From an uncultured Clostridia bacterium (GTDB lineage Bacteria; Bacillota; Clostridia; Oscillospirales; Acutalibacteraceae), in the NCBI GenBank assembly GCA_947625785.1, contig CANQPS010000004.1, positions 1-64,000 of the forward strand: a stretch of 64,000 bases of DNA. The letters run 5' to 3'. The translations under genes were made by a program, and so were the position numbers. Shown one piece after another: positions 52,242-62,667 of this stretch; the first letter of the stretch is position 1, and every line of letters starts with the position of its first letter. The notes beneath the pieces are model-generated. The model worked only from the letters and a program-made list of their open reading frames with translations, was not told the origin of the DNA and ran no database searches.

Positions 52242-52520
52242 CTAACCTCTCTTTTTTACAAGGAAACAACCCTCATCATTATCAGGGGCATTTTTCAAAA
52301 TGTCTTCCCTGCTAAATGACGGAATAACAACATCTTCACGAAAAACATTTGACAAGCCATTAATATTGTCAAAATTTGTTTCCTCAACAGAGGCATTATT
52401 TATCGTATCGGCAAAAGATATAATTTCTTCCATATCCTTGGTTAATTTATCGAGTTCTTCGTCAGCCACAAAAAGTTTTGCTAAAATAGCCAATTTCTGA
52501 ACTTCTTCGTGTGTTACCAT
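52242..52520 (-). CDS. gatC: Asp/Glu-tRNA amidotransferase subunit C
   Basis: 92 aa scaffold subunit wrapping GatA. MVTHEEVQKLAILAKLFVAD, DKLTKDMEEIISFADTIN, LSNVFREDVV (usual L R.D), and C-terminal NAPDNDEGCFLVKK. First of gatCAB, 62 nt after aspS. Confidence 0.93.
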   Translation of the reverse strand: MVTHEEVQKLAILAKLFVADEELDKLTKDMEEIISFADTINNASVEETNFDNINGLSNVFREDVVIPSFSREDILKNAPDNDEGCFLVKKRG

Positions 52521-52582
52521 ACTTTTTCATCTGCCTTTCTTATAAAAGAGTGATAAACTCAATACAATATAATTTCACTAAT

Positions 52583-54331
52583 TTATCTTAATTTTATATG
52601 GACTTCCCTTAATTGTTGTTCACTTACCTGATTAGGAGAACCTAAGAGTAAATCTTGTGCACTGCTGTTCATAGGAAATGCAATTACTTCTCTAATATTT
52701 TGCTCCTCAGTCAATAGCATTAACATTCTGTCAACACCCGGAGCCATACCTGCGTGAGGTGGTGCACCATACTTAAATGCATTATAAAGTGATGTAAATT
52801 TAGTTTTTAGTTCTTCTTCAGTATATCCGGCAATCTCAAAAGCCTTAACCATAATATCAATATCGTGATTTCTTACAGCACCAGATGATAATTCAACACC
52901 GTTACAAACTATATCATATTGATAAGCAAGAACATCAGTTGGGTTTTTATTTATAAGTGAAGCCATTCCGCCTTGCGGCATTGAAAATGGATTATGTGTA
53001 AATATCGTAGCACCTGTATCCTCATCAATCTCAAACATAGGGAAGTCTGTAATAAAGCACATTTTAAAGCAACTTTCATCAATAAGATTAAGTCTTTTGG
53101 CGACTTCCGTTCTGATTTGACCTGCAAGTTTAGGAGCAGCGTCCTTTGTATCTGCTATAAAATAAATAACATCTCCGCTTTTTGAATTATTGATTTCAAT
53201 AAGTTTTTCTCTGTCGCCCTCTTTTAAAAATTTATCAATAGGTCCATCAAAAGTCATATCTTCTTTTACCTTTACATAACCTAAACCTTTCATACCAATA
53301 GACAAGGCAAATGCTTCCATATTTTTAAACCAAGTTTTTGATTGTGATGACGCATTAGGAACATTAATTGTGCGAACTGTTTTCTTTAAGAAAGGTTTAA
53401 AATCCGTTTCAGCGAACATTTCACTTACATCTTCGATAATAAGAGGATTTCTTAAATCCGGTTTATCCGTACCGTATTTCAGCATAGATTCAAAATATGG
53501 TATTCTCACAAAAGGAGGTTTTGAAACCTCTTTATTTGTAAATTTACTGAATGTTTCATATAAAACTTCCTCTGCAACGGCAAAGACATCTTCCTGTTCA
53601 GCGAAAGACATCTCAAAGTCAAGTTGATAAAATTCTCCCGGGGAGCGGTCAGCTCTTGCATCTTCATCTCTGAAACAAGGTGCTATTTGGAAATATTTAT
53701 CAAAACCCGACACCATTAATAATTGTTTAAAAATCTGAGGTGCTTGTGGCAAAGCGTAAAACATACCTTTATGTTTTCTGCTCGGAATGAGATAATCTCT
53801 TGCCCCCTCCGGTGATGATGCAGATAAAATAGGTGTTTGAATTTCCATAAATCCCATTTCTGTCATTTTTTGTCTTAGAAATGAAATAACTTGCGAACGC
53901 AGCACAATATTATTATGGACTTTTTTATTTCTCAAATCTAAAAATCTATATTTTAAGCGAACATCTTCTTTTGTATCGGTTGAGGTGGCTATTTCAAAAG
54001 GCAGATTTTGCTGGCATTTACCAAGTACAATAAGGTTGTCAGCTTTAACCTCAATCATACCTGTTGCGATTTTAGGGTTTATAGTTTCATCATCTCTTTT
54101 AACAACATTACCACTAATTGTAACGGTACATTCTTTATTTACATTAGTGAGCATATTATCATCATTAACAACTACTTGAACTACTCCATAATGGTCACGA
54201 ATATCAAGAAACATTACTCCTCCGTGGTCCCTGATATTTTCCACCCAACCCGCAACTCTTACAGACTTTCCTATATCACTTTCTCTCAAATCTCCGCAAT
54301 AGTGGGTACGATACTGGTTTTCTAATCTCAT
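52583..54331 (-). CDS. aspS: Aspartyl-tRNA synthetase
   Basis: 582 aa bacterial-type class II AspRS. Anticodon-binding OB fold (VRVAGWVENIRDHGGVMFLD), motif 2 FQIAPCFRDEDARADRSPGE, a GAD insertion domain (about 290-400), and motif 3 GAPPHAGMAPGVDRMLMLL. ATG 54331 (MRLENQYRTHYCGDL) with AAAGGA 11 nt upstream. Location directly before gatCAB suggests a non-discriminating enzyme whose Asp-tRNA-Asn is amidated by GatCAB (inference; depends on the absence of AsnRS). Confidence 0.96.
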   Translation of the reverse strand: MRLENQYRTHYCGDLRESDIGKSVRVAGWVENIRDHGGVMFLDIRDHYGVVQVVVNDDNMLTNVNKECTVTISGNVVKRDDETINPKIATGMIEVKADNLIVLGKCQQNLPFEIATSTDTKEDVRLKYRFLDLRNKKVHNNIVLRSQVISFLRQKMTEMGFMEIQTPILSASSPEGARDYLIPSRKHKGMFYALPQAPQIFKQLLMVSGFDKYFQIAPCFRDEDARADRSPGEFYQLDFEMSFAEQEDVFAVAEEVLYETFSKFTNKEVSKPPFVRIPYFESMLKYGTDKPDLRNPLIIEDVSEMFAETDFKPFLKKTVRTINVPNASSQSKTWFKNMEAFALSIGMKGLGYVKVKEDMTFDGPIDKFLKEGDREKLIEINNSKSGDVIYFIADTKDAAPKLAGQIRTEVAKRLNLIDESCFKMCFITDFPMFEIDEDTGATIFTHNPFSMPQGGMASLINKNPTDVLAYQYDIVCNGVELSSGAVRNHDIDIMVKAFEIAGYTEEELKTKFTSLYNAFKYGAPPHAGMAPGVDRMLMLLTEEQNIREVIAFPMNSSAQDLLLGSPNQVSEQQLREVHIKLR

Positions 54332-54439
54332 TTGCAAACATATCCTTTCGTACTTTATAATATTAAAAACTACAATTATATTTAATTCTACTATTGGCTT
54401 AACAAAACAAGCCAATGATAAAATATACCATAATATCAT

Positions 54440-54468
54440 ATTTTACCATAAAATATATAATCTTTCAA
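54440..54468 (-). promoter_or_regulatory. Promoter of aspS-gatCAB
   Basis: Leftward TTGAAA (54468-54463), 17-bp spacer, TAAAAT (54445-54440). The leader carries a hairpin (TTGGCTT / AAGCCAA, about 54393-54414) but no T-box elements. Confidence 0.6.
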
Positions 54469-54571
54469 CATATTATATACTAATTTTATTATATATTGGA
54501 AACGGCCTTATGACAATTACATATAATAATTATAACCGTCTTTTGACCGGAAAAATCAATAATTTTTACGC

Positions 54572-54600
54572 TTTACAAAGATTTTTATATAGTTTATAAT
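54572..54600 (+). promoter_or_regulatory. Promoter of the ATP-grasp gene
   Basis: TTTACA, 17-bp spacer, TATAAT, 37 nt before the start codon. Confidence 0.75.
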
Positions 54601-54637
54601 TATCATATTAATTATTACTAAACAAGAGGGTTATACG

Positions 54638-55645
54638 ATGAAATTATCATATTTCGGCAAAATAATGTCAACATTTAACTACAAAAAAATGTTTAATACT
54701 ATTGATAAAATTCATAAGCGTTCAAATAAAAACATAATAGGAATTTTTTTTGATATTATATATTGTGGATTTAAATATGGTGCAGGTTACAGCGACTACT
54801 TCCTTTATGAATTTGAAAAAATTCCAAATAAAAAGCGTAAGGATTATATAACAAGGAGCTATAACAATAAACTAATAAAATTGCTTAACAATCAAAATGA
54901 AGTTTATAAGTTATCGGATAAGTCCACATTCAATAAAATATTTGCCGATTTTATAAAAAGGAATTGGCTAAATCTTAACAGTGCAACGGAAAGGGATTTT
55001 GAAAATTTTGTTAAGAGTGTTAAATGTCTTGCTGTGAAACCGCAAAACGGTTGTTGCGGTCAAGGTTTTGAAAAAATATACACTTCGGATATTAATAATA
55101 TTAATGAATTATACCAGAGATTAAAGCGTGAAAACAAGACTATTATTGAAGAATATGTCATTCAACATAAAGACATTTCAAAAATATACCCTTATTCGGT
55201 TAATACTTTAAGAATTGCAACTATAAATCATAATAACAAAATATCTGTTGTTTATGGATTTATTCGCATAGGAAATAATAATGCCTGTGTAGATAATATT
55301 AATGCCGGCGGAATGTGTGCCCCAATAGATATAAATACAGGAAAAATTACTCATCAGGGCTACGATAAAGACGGAAAAACTTACGAAATACACCCTCAAA
55401 CTAAAACCAAATTAATAGGCTATCAAATACCGCTTTGGGATAAAGCAAAGGAAATGTGTATAAATGCGGCAAAACTTATTCCGGAAATCGGTTATGTTGG
55501 CTGGGATATATGCGTTACTGAGAATGATGTATTATTAATAGAGGGAAATGAATTTCCGGGACACGATATATTACAGTTACCTGCACATAATCCCGAACAT
55601 AATGGTATGCTGCCAATATTCAGGCAATATGTTCCCGAATTATAA
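54638..55645 (+). CDS. Sugar-transfer-associated ATP-grasp protein
   Basis: 335 aa. ATP-grasp fold: KCLAVKPQNGCCGQGFEKIY (nucleotide-binding loop about 130-148), NKTIIEEYVIQHKDISKIYP, SVNTLRIATINHNNKISVVY, GGMCAPIDINTGKIT, and the metal-site end YVGWDICVTENDVLLIEGNE with FPGHDILQLP. It belongs to the family named for its association with polysaccharide loci, where it probably ligates a carboxylate to an amine on a cell-surface glycan. There are no glycosyltransferases next to it here, so the substrate is open. GAGGG site 7 nt before the ATG. Confidence 0.8.
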   Translation: MKLSYFGKIMSTFNYKKMFNTIDKIHKRSNKNIIGIFFDIIYCGFKYGAGYSDYFLYEFEKIPNKKRKDYITRSYNNKLIKLLNNQNEVYKLSDKSTFNKIFADFIKRNWLNLNSATERDFENFVKSVKCLAVKPQNGCCGQGFEKIYTSDINNINELYQRLKRENKTIIEEYVIQHKDISKIYPYSVNTLRIATINHNNKISVVYGFIRIGNNNACVDNINAGGMCAPIDINTGKITHQGYDKDGKTYEIHPQTKTKLIGYQIPLWDKAKEMCINAAKLIPEIGYVGWDICVTENDVLLIEGNEFPGHDILQLPAHNPEHNGMLPIFRQYVPEL

Positions 55646-55720
55646 ATAAAATGAATTTTAATTGCCGTAAACCCTGCGAAATGTTAAGCATATCATATAA
55701 TTAGACTGGGGGTGATAATT

Positions 55721-56290
55721 ATGAGCAAACAATGTGAACTAAGTACTGCCACAAAAAATTATTTGGCTGAATTCCATTGTATTCTAAACAGAATGGTTTC
55801 GGGAATGACCAGTGCTGAACTTAATAACAGTATATCTCATAATTTTATTGTACAGATGATACCACATCATCAGGCAGCTATTGAAATGTCCGAAAATATT
55901 CTTAAATATACCAATAACCCAGAACTTAAAAATATTGCTTCGGGTATTATTACGGAACAAAAAAAGAGTATAGAAAATATGTGTTCAATAGAATGTATAT
56001 GTGAAAAACCGGAAAATTCGGAAAAAGCATTGAATTCTTATGAACATAATATGCGTAATATTATGTATAAAATGTTTTGCAGAATGGAAAATGCTAATGA
56101 AAATAATAGAGTGAACTGTAATTTTATGTATGAGATGATACCACACCATATTGGTGCTGTTGAAATGTCAGAACTCACCTTAAAATACGATATATGTAAA
56201 CAGCTAAAACCTATTCTATATGCGATAATAAGGTCTCAAAAAGAGGGTATCGAAGAAATGCGTAATCTTTTAAAATGTATAGACTGCTAA
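55721..56290 (+). CDS. DUF305-like protein with two MIPHH repeats
   Basis: 189 aa. Two halves each carry the DUF305 core: FIVQMIPHHQAAIEMSENIL (about 45-64) and FMYEMIPHHIGAVEMSELTL (about 131-150), each followed by a conserved helix (SGIITEQKKSIENM; YAIIRSQKEGIEEM). Family members are four-helix ferritin-like proteins, often periplasmic and metal-linked. This one has no signal peptide and so should be cytoplasmic. ATG 55721 with GGGGGTGA 4 nt upstream. It ends before a terminator. Confidence 0.8.
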   Translation: MSKQCELSTATKNYLAEFHCILNRMVSGMTSAELNNSISHNFIVQMIPHHQAAIEMSENILKYTNNPELKNIASGIITEQKKSIENMCSIECICEKPENSEKALNSYEHNMRNIMYKMFCRMENANENNRVNCNFMYEMIPHHIGAVEMSELTLKYDICKQLKPILYAIIRSQKEGIEEMRNLLKCIDC

Positions 56291-56314
56291 TAATTTAAAT
56301 ATAAATCGATATAA

Positions 56315-56365
56315 AGCATATCTGAGAATTTTATTATAAATTCTGCAAATATGCTTTATTTTATA
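56315..56365 (+). terminator. Terminator after the DUF305 gene
   Basis: AAAGCATAT ... ATATGCTTT with an inner AGAATT / AATTCT pairing, followed by ATTTTAT. Confidence 0.8.
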
Positions 56366-56398
56366 AGTGATAAAATAATCAATTAATAAATTAAATCA

Positions 56399-57304
56399 TC
56401 ACTCAAATATATCATCTTTATATGATAACTCTAAATTTTTTTCATAAAGTTTAGCAGGTCTGTGTCCTGCCTTTTCAGTGATGTTATCTGTTTCTATTAA
56501 TTTTTTACAAATTTTTCTTCTGAAATTTGATACTATAAGTTTTTTATTCAATATAATTTCATAAACTTTCTGTAAATCGGACATAGTAAATTTTTCCGGC
56601 AATAATGAAAATGCTATATTACCGTTTTCAAGTTTATCTCTTAGCTTAAAGATTGAATTTACTATTATGCTGCAATGGTCAAATGCAAATCCATTTTGTT
56701 CAATAATTTTATAAGATATGGTTTCATCATAATTCGTTGATATTCTTAATTCCTCGACAATAGCAGTAAGATAATTTTCCTCATAAGTCATTTCTAATTT
56801 ATGGGTAATTTTAACTTCAAAACTATTGTCATAAGATTTTTTTTCAACGCTAATTTCTTTAAAATCAACAGTAAACCATACTGCTTCGCTTGCATCATCA
56901 TTAGCCTTTACATTACATTTGGTATAATCCATCAAAGCCATATATGCACCCGATATAATCCAGCCACGAGGGTCTCTGCCGCTTTCTGTAAACATTTTTA
57001 CAAATTCAAGATGTGCATTTTCCACACTTGTTTCTTCTTTAAGTTCTCTTTTTGCACATTCATCAAGGGTTTCCCCTTTTTCCATAAATCCACCCGGCAA
57101 AGCCCAACTATCTTTATATGGGTGTTTGCCACGCTTAATAAGAAGTAATTTTAATTCCTTTTTTGGCAATTTTCTATAATTTTTAGATACTTCGTCTATT
57201 ATGGTAAATATAGCGATATCAGCAGTTACTGACGGGCTTTCGTAATTTTTTATATTATAATTTTTAAGAAATTCGCTTTCTGTATTATAATTTTTTTCTT
57301 CCAT
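56399..57304 (-). CDS. Nudix protein with winged-helix domain (NrtR-like)
   Basis: 301 aa. The N-terminal Nudix domain has GGFMEKGETLDECAKREL and KEETSVEN; the usual Gly near the end of the Nudix box is Ser. A C-terminal winged-helix part follows (FTMSDLQKVYEIILNKKLIV, SNFRRKICKKLIETDNITEK, then RPAKLYEKN), as in NrtR/NdxR-type regulators. These sense ADP-ribose and control NAD or sugar metabolism. The altered Nudix box fits a sensor better than an active hydrolase. No obvious target operon is adjacent, though nadA is in the window at 18.7 kb. Confidence 0.85.
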   Translation of the reverse strand: MEEKNYNTESEFLKNYNIKNYESPSVTADIAIFTIIDEVSKNYRKLPKKELKLLLIKRGKHPYKDSWALPGGFMEKGETLDECAKRELKEETSVENAHLEFVKMFTESGRDPRGWIISGAYMALMDYTKCNVKANDDASEAVWFTVDFKEISVEKKSYDNSFEVKITHKLEMTYEENYLTAIVEELRISTNYDETISYKIIEQNGFAFDHCSIIVNSIFKLRDKLENGNIAFSLLPEKFTMSDLQKVYEIILNKKLIVSNFRRKICKKLIETDNITEKAGHRPAKLYEKNLELSYKDDIFE

Positions 57305-57384
57305 TTATTTAGCTCCCTTTATTAATATTTAATTGATAATATCATTATAATAAGATTTAATCAATCTGTCAATACATATAAAAA

Positions 57385-57428
57385 ACACTCAAAAAATACT
57401 GTTAATAACAGTACTTTTTTGAGTGTAA
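57385..57428. terminator. Terminator after the V-ATPase operon
   Basis: ACACTCAAAAAA ... TTTTTTGAGTGT with an inner TACTGTT / AACAGTA stem; T-rich on both strands. Confidence 0.9.
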
Positions 57429-57434
57429 AATTTA

Positions 57435-58082
57435 TTAATAATTGTGTGCTTGTTTAAGCATCATATCTTTGACTTTCATAAGTCTTGTTTGAGTACTTCT
57501 TTCATTTTCATCGAGTTTCATAGTAATATATTTGATGCTTTCTTGTGTTTGCGGTATCATAATATGTTCAAGGGCATTAACTCTTCGTCTGGTTTTTTCT
57601 ATTTCATTTGCCATAAGCTGACAAGATTTTTCGCACTCAGCGAGTCTTAACATATCCGGCAGAATATCTGCAAGATACTTTACCGCATAATCCAAATCTC
57701 CTGATGTAAATGCAAATCCATAAGAATAAATATCATTGTTGTCTGATGTTCTTGTCTGATAGTCAAACACAGGCAAATTAACACTCATAACATTCTTTTT
57801 TGATACTTCAAGCGTCACCTCTTGTTTTGGTGCAAGCAAAGATGCGGTAACCATCTGTTCCTCCATACCTGCTTTTGCCATAACAAAATTTTTATTAGCC
57901 TGTTCAATACCCTTTTCAACTTTTTCTCTAAGGGCTTTATTTTCTCTTACAAGGTCAAGAAATTGACGCATTAATTCGTCTCTTTTATCCTTAAGAAGTT
58001 TGTGGCCTCTTTTAGCGGTTATCAATTTTTTCTTTAATCTTGTAAGTTCCATTCTTGTAGGGTTTACTTGTGTACTTGCCAT
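57435..58082 (-). CDS. atpD: V-type ATP synthase subunit D
   Basis: 215 aa central-shaft subunit. N-terminal NPTRMELTRLKKKLITAKRG HKLLKDKRDELMRQF is the family signature (split here for length). A long antiparallel coiled coil ends with RRVNALEHIMIPQTQESIKY. It rotates inside the A3B3 head. 15 nt after subunit B; last gene of the operon. Confidence 0.94.
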   Translation of the reverse strand: MASTQVNPTRMELTRLKKKLITAKRGHKLLKDKRDELMRQFLDLVRENKALREKVEKGIEQANKNFVMAKAGMEEQMVTASLLAPKQEVTLEVSKKNVMSVNLPVFDYQTRTSDNNDIYSYGFAFTSGDLDYAVKYLADILPDMLRLAECEKSCQLMANEIEKTRRRVNALEHIMIPQTQESIKYITMKLDENERSTQTRLMKVKDMMLKQAHNY

Positions 58083-58097
58083 TATGTATCCCCCTTA

Positions 58098-59471
58098 TCA
58101 GAACTTACCATAATACATATCAAGATATTCATCTTTAATTCTTTTCAATTCACTTCTTGGCAATATTGACAGAAGCTTCCAGCCTAAATTAAGGGTTTCC
58201 TCAATATCTCTATTTGTATTATAACCTTGTGAAACATATTCTTTTTCAAAAGCATCTGCAAATTTAGCATATAACTTATCTACATCAGTAAGTGCAGCTT
58301 CTCCAAGAATAACCATAAGTTCCTTAGCCTCTTTACCTCTTGCATAGGCTGAGAAAAGCTGGTTCATAGTATTGGCGTGGTCTGCCCTTGTTTTTCCCTG
58401 ACCGATACCTTTATCTTTAAGACGGGACAAAGAAGGCAATACATCAATAGGCGGTGTAATACCTTTTCGATAGAGTTCACGGCTCAATATAATTTGACCT
58501 TCTGTAATATATCCTGTAAGGTCAGGAATAGGGTGAGTTTTATCATCTTCCGGCATAGTAAGAATAGGAATAAGTGTAATGCTGCCGTCTTTACCTTTCT
58601 GGCGACCTGCCCTTTCATAAAGTGTAGCGAGGTCTGTGTACATATATCCCGGATAGCCACGGCGTCCCGGTACTTCTTTTCTTGCGGCAGAAACCTCTCT
58701 TAAGGCATCTGCATAGTTTGTAATATCGGTCATAATTACAAGAACGTGCATACCCATATCAAATGCAAGATATTCTGCGGCAGTCAGAGCCATTCTTGGT
58801 GTAGCGATACGCTCAACAGCAGGGTCATTTGCGAGATTTACAAACATAACAGTTCTGTCAATAGCACCTGTTTCCTTAAAGCTATCAATAAAATAATTTG
58901 ACTCCTCAAATGTAATTCCCATTGCAGCGAATACAACAGCAAATTGTTCATTAGCACTTCCTACCTTAGCCTGTCTTGCAATTTGTGCGGCAAGCTGGGC
59001 GTGCGGCAAACCACTTGCCGAAAATATAGGTAATTTTTGACCTCTTACAAGTGTATTAAGACCATCTATGGCAGAAACTCCTGTCTGAATAAATTCCTGT
59101 GGGTAATTTCTTGCAGTAGGATTCATAGGTAAACCATTAATATCAAGTCTTTTTTCCGGAAGAATATCCGGTCCGTTATCTATTGGTCTTCCAAGACCGT
59201 CAAATACACGACTAAGCATATCCTGTGATACACCAAGTTCCATACTTCTTCCTAAAAATCTCACCTTACTGTTTGATAAATTAATACCTGATGCACTTTC
59301 AAAAAGTTGTACAACGGCATCTGTACCATTTATCTCCAAAACTTTACAACGGCGTATCTCACCGTTTACAAGCTCTATTTCGCCAAGGTCATTATAATGC
59401 ACATCTTCAACATTTCGCACAATCATAAGCGGACCGGCAACTTCTTCAATGGTTCTATATTCTTTTGGCAA
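58098..59471 (-). CDS. atpB: V-type ATP synthase subunit B
   Basis: 457 aa non-catalytic nucleotide-binding-type subunit. [40 protein letters not shown], the degenerate P-loop region [17 protein letters not shown] lacking [23 protein letters not shown] and [19 protein letters not shown]. It sits 88 nt after subunit A. Confidence 0.96.
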   Translation of the reverse strand: MPKEYRTIEEVAGPLMIVRNVEDVHYNDLGEIELVNGEIRRCKVLEINGTDAVVQLFESASGINLSNSKVRFLGRSMELGVSQDMLSRVFDGLGRPIDNGPDILPEKRLDINGLPMNPTARNYPQEFIQTGVSAIDGLNTLVRGQKLPIFSASGLPHAQLAAQIARQAKVGSANEQFAVVFAAMGITFEESNYFIDSFKETGAIDRTVMFVNLANDPAVERIATPRMALTAAEYLAFDMGMHVLVIMTDITNYADALREVSAARKEVPGRRGYPGYMYTDLATLYERAGRQKGKDGSITLIPILTMPEDDKTHPIPDLTGYITEGQIILSRELYRKGITPPIDVLPSLSRLKDKGIGQGKTRADHANTMNQLFSAYARGKEAKELMVILGEAALTDVDKLYAKFADAFEKEYVSQGYNTNRDIEETLNLGWKLLSILPRSELKRIKDEYLDMYYGKF

Positions 59472-59559
59472 GATTAATTCATTCCTTTCCGTATAAAAAT
59501 ATAGCTTTATTTCATTTTGTTATAGCATCTATAATAATGAAAATAACACTCAAAAATAA

Positions 59560-61323
59560 CTATTCCTTTGACAATTTTATAGCATTATCTATGGATTTTT
59601 CAAGTTCCATCATAATATTATCATATTCCGACTGTACTTTATCCATAGTTGTGTACTTAAAACGACCTATACGCTCTCTTATAGGCATTGTAGATAATAC
59701 ATTGACATCAGCACCCTTTTCAAGTGCGGAAATACATAAATCAAAATATGCAAGTATTAACAACATCATTTTATGTTGTTTTTCAAGCGGTGTATAGGTA
59801 TCAATTTCGTGGAATGCGTCTTGATGCAAAAAGTCCTCTCTTATTGAGCGAGCAGCTTCAAGTTTTATTCTGTCAGGAGCTGAAAGAGCATCAATACCTA
59901 CAAGTTTAACTATTTCTTCAAGTTCAGCCTCTTCTTGAAGCAAGGTCATCAACCTTCCCCTGCAATTCATCCAATCGCTTGATACGGTTGTATTATACCA
60001 ATCGGCCATTGTATCCACATAAAGCGAATAACTATTTAACCAGTTTACAGCGGGAAAGTGTCTTTTATATGCAAGTGATGAATCAAGTCCCCAGAATACT
60101 TTTACTATTCTCAAAGTAGCCTGAGATACCGGCTCGGAGATATCACCACCCGGAGGCGATACAGCACCGATTACGGATAAAGCTCCTTCTCTTTCGTCCT
60201 TACCATTAGTAATAACTTTACCTGCTCTTTCGTAAAATTGTGCAAGACGACTTCCGAGATAAGCAGGATAGCCCTCCTCACCCGGCATTTCTTCAAGACG
60301 GCCGGACATTTCTCTTAAAGCCTCAGCCCAACGGGAAGTAGAATCTCCCATAAGTGCAACAGAATAACCCATATCTCTGAAATATTCGGCAATGGTAATG
60401 CCTGTATAAATAGATGATTCACGAGCTGCAACAGGCATATCAGAAGTATTGGCGATTAATACGGTTCTTTCCATAAGAGAATGGCCTGTTTTTGGGTCTA
60501 TAAGTTCCGGAAATTCATTAAGTACATCAGTCATCTCATTTCCGCGTTCTCCACAGCCAATATATACAACTATATCAGCAGCAGCCCATTTAGCAAGTTG
60601 GTGTTGAACTACGGTCTTACCACTTCCAAAAGGACCAGGAACAGCGGCAACACCACCCTTAGCTATTGGGAACATTGTATCAATAACTCTTTGACCTGTT
60701 ACAAGGGGCATATCAGGTGATAATTTTTTCACATAAGGTCTGCCTACACGAACAGGCCATTTTTGCATAAGTGTAATATTTTCCAAACCTTTTTCGGTTT
60801 CAACTGTTGCGACCGTATCTGTAACATTGTATTCCCCTGACGTAATGGATTTAATTTTGCCTTTAATTCCGTTAGGTATCATAATTTTATGGTTTACAAT
60901 CGGAGTTTCCTGAACTGTACCGATTATATCGCCTGCCGAAACATATTCACCAACATTAGCAACAGCATTAAATTTCCATTTTAAATCTCTCTTTAAGGAC
61001 GGAACTTCAACACCTCTTTGAAGATTATTACCTGACAATTTCATAATATCGTCAAGAGGTCTTTCAATACCATCATAAATACTGCCTATAAGTCCCGGGC
61101 CAAGTTCAACACTAAGCGGAGCATTTGTGCTTATGACCTCAGAACCCGGGCCTAAACCCGATGTTTCCTCATATACCTGAATAGAAGCCTTATCGCCGTG
61201 CATTTCTATGATTTCGCCAATAAGATGTTCTTCGCCAACACGAACAACATCAAACATATTTGCATCTCTCATATTTTCAGCAACAACAAGCGGACCGGCT
61301 ACTTTTTTAACAATGCCACTCAT
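59560..61323 (-). CDS. atpA: V-type ATP synthase catalytic subunit A
   Basis: 587 aa catalytic subunit. [20 protein letters not shown], the A-subunit-specific insertion (about 110-185), Walker [21 protein letters not shown] (about 226-245), [34 protein letters not shown] and [16 protein letters not shown]. Complete; preceded by AAGG. Confidence 0.97.
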   Translation of the reverse strand: MSGIVKKVAGPLVVAENMRDANMFDVVRVGEEHLIGEIIEMHGDKASIQVYEETSGLGPGSEVISTNAPLSVELGPGLIGSIYDGIERPLDDIMKLSGNNLQRGVEVPSLKRDLKWKFNAVANVGEYVSAGDIIGTVQETPIVNHKIMIPNGIKGKIKSITSGEYNVTDTVATVETEKGLENITLMQKWPVRVGRPYVKKLSPDMPLVTGQRVIDTMFPIAKGGVAAVPGPFGSGKTVVQHQLAKWAAADIVVYIGCGERGNEMTDVLNEFPELIDPKTGHSLMERTVLIANTSDMPVAARESSIYTGITIAEYFRDMGYSVALMGDSTSRWAEALREMSGRLEEMPGEEGYPAYLGSRLAQFYERAGKVITNGKDEREGALSVIGAVSPPGGDISEPVSQATLRIVKVFWGLDSSLAYKRHFPAVNWLNSYSLYVDTMADWYNTTVSSDWMNCRGRLMTLLQEEAELEEIVKLVGIDALSAPDRIKLEAARSIREDFLHQDAFHEIDTYTPLEKQHKMMLLILAYFDLCISALEKGADVNVLSTMPIRERIGRFKYTTMDKVQSEYDNIMMELEKSIDNAIKLSKE

Positions 61324-61352
61324 CTTTCAAGGTTTCCTTTCCTAAAAAAAAT

Positions 61353-61670
61353 TTAATCATTAAATATAATATCCGAACCTACTGCTTTTTCGACAAATTT
61401 CTTAACATTAGATATTCCTATACCATTATTTCCCTTAATACCGGGTATAGGAATAATAGCAGGGATTTCTGCATCTTTATAGCTGTCGATTTCTTTTTCC
61501 AATTTAGCAGCCAATTCCTCGGTAATATATATAACAGAATATTTGCTGTCGGCAATACTTTTAAATTTTTTACCGATATTTTCTTCATCGGTAATATCAT
61601 ATATATCAAGACCGAGTGCAGCAAACCCATAAATACTATCTCTATCGCCAACAACAGCTATCTTATACAT
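61353..61670 (-). CDS. atpF: V-type ATP synthase subunit F
   Basis: 105 aa shaft-associated subunit: MYKIAVVGDRDSIYGFAALG, VIYITEELAAKLEKEIDSY, then AIIPIPGIKGNNGIGISNV. Overlaps the end of subunit C by 8 nt and precedes subunit A by 29 nt. Confidence 0.92.
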   Translation of the reverse strand: MYKIAVVGDRDSIYGFAALGLDIYDITDEENIGKKFKSIADSKYSVIYITEELAAKLEKEIDSYKDAEIPAIIPIPGIKGNNGIGISNVKKFVEKAVGSDIIFND

Positions 61671-62628
61671 ACATATTCCTCAATCTTTCTTTAATAACAT
61701 TATCATCAAGACTATTTTGTTTTCCTGATAATATAATCCTTACAGCCTTAATTTCTGTTTCTTTTGCCATCGCATAAGCAAGTACGGCACCAAAAGTAAA
61801 CGGATTACACTTTTCCTCTTTAATCTTAATCATAAGTGTATTATCACACCATTTTTCAAAATATGAAAATGATATTTTTAGAGCGTCCACAGCCTTTGCA
61901 TAATCTGTTACAGAAAGATAACCATAAATATCATCTATTCCCCTACAAGCGGATTGAATAAGTTTATTTTTATCAAGAGTTTTGCAATCAACAATAGCCT
62001 CTTTCATAAATTCAACAGATTTATTCATATTAGAACATCTTACAGCAGTTTTTATATTTGCACAGGCAACCGTAAATTCGCCATAGTATTTCAAAAGAGG
62101 TTCTTTTGAATTTTCAGCTGTTTTAAGAATTTGTCTAAGGCAGCCGCTGTCAATAATAACATCGCAAAGTTGGCTGTCGTGCGTTTTAAGTAAAATATCA
62201 AAAGATTTTTCGGCAACTTTGCTCATATAATCAGGCAATTCACTAAACTTTCTGTTTTCTATACACTTATAAATTTTATCAGCAGGCATTATACCTCTAT
62301 TTATAAAAAATTTATCAGGTTTTATATTTGTTATAATAGATTTAATAGCTACTTTCAAATTATGGAAATCATAATTATAAAGCATTATGGCAAAATTTTC
62401 TATATCATCTACCAATTCTCTCATAAATTGCCATAGGTTATCAAGTTCATTATTTATAATCTCATCTGCCAAAGTTTCGGAGCCGTTACCATACCCTTTA
62501 TCAATGAGAATTCTTATACATTCATTGGCGGTATGACAATTCATTAATTGCTCTAAATCTGTCTGCGACAACAAGTTTTTTTCTCTTGAACGAATTCTTG
62601 CTATTGCAAAAATAAATTCTTCTGACAT
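61663..62628 (-). CDS. atpC: V-type ATP synthase subunit C
   Basis: 321 aa, all-helical socket that links the rotor ring to the central stalk. FIFAIARIRSREKNLLSQTD at the start, DFHNLKVAIKSIITN, KFFINRGIMPADKIY, and a C-terminal GAVLAYAMAKETEIKAVRII ending RLRNMYV. The last two are typical of the family. GGAG site about 10 nt before the ATG. Confidence 0.9.
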   Translation of the reverse strand: MSEEFIFAIARIRSREKNLLSQTDLEQLMNCHTANECIRILIDKGYGNGSETLADEIINNELDNLWQFMRELVDDIENFAIMLYNYDFHNLKVAIKSIITNIKPDKFFINRGIMPADKIYKCIENRKFSELPDYMSKVAEKSFDILLKTHDSQLCDVIIDSGCLRQILKTAENSKEPLLKYYGEFTVACANIKTAVRCSNMNKSVEFMKEAIVDCKTLDKNKLIQSACRGIDDIYGYLSVTDYAKAVDALKISFSYFEKWCDNTLMIKIKEEKCNPFTFGAVLAYAMAKETEIKAVRIILSGKQNSLDDNVIKERLRNMYV

Positions 62629-62667
62629 ACAATTTAATCTCCTTTCTTAGAAATAATAATATTATTC

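Noticed and set aside
54332-54637. T-box leader before aspS
   Set aside because: No AGGGTGGNACCGCG-like element and no specifier stem; only one small hairpin.
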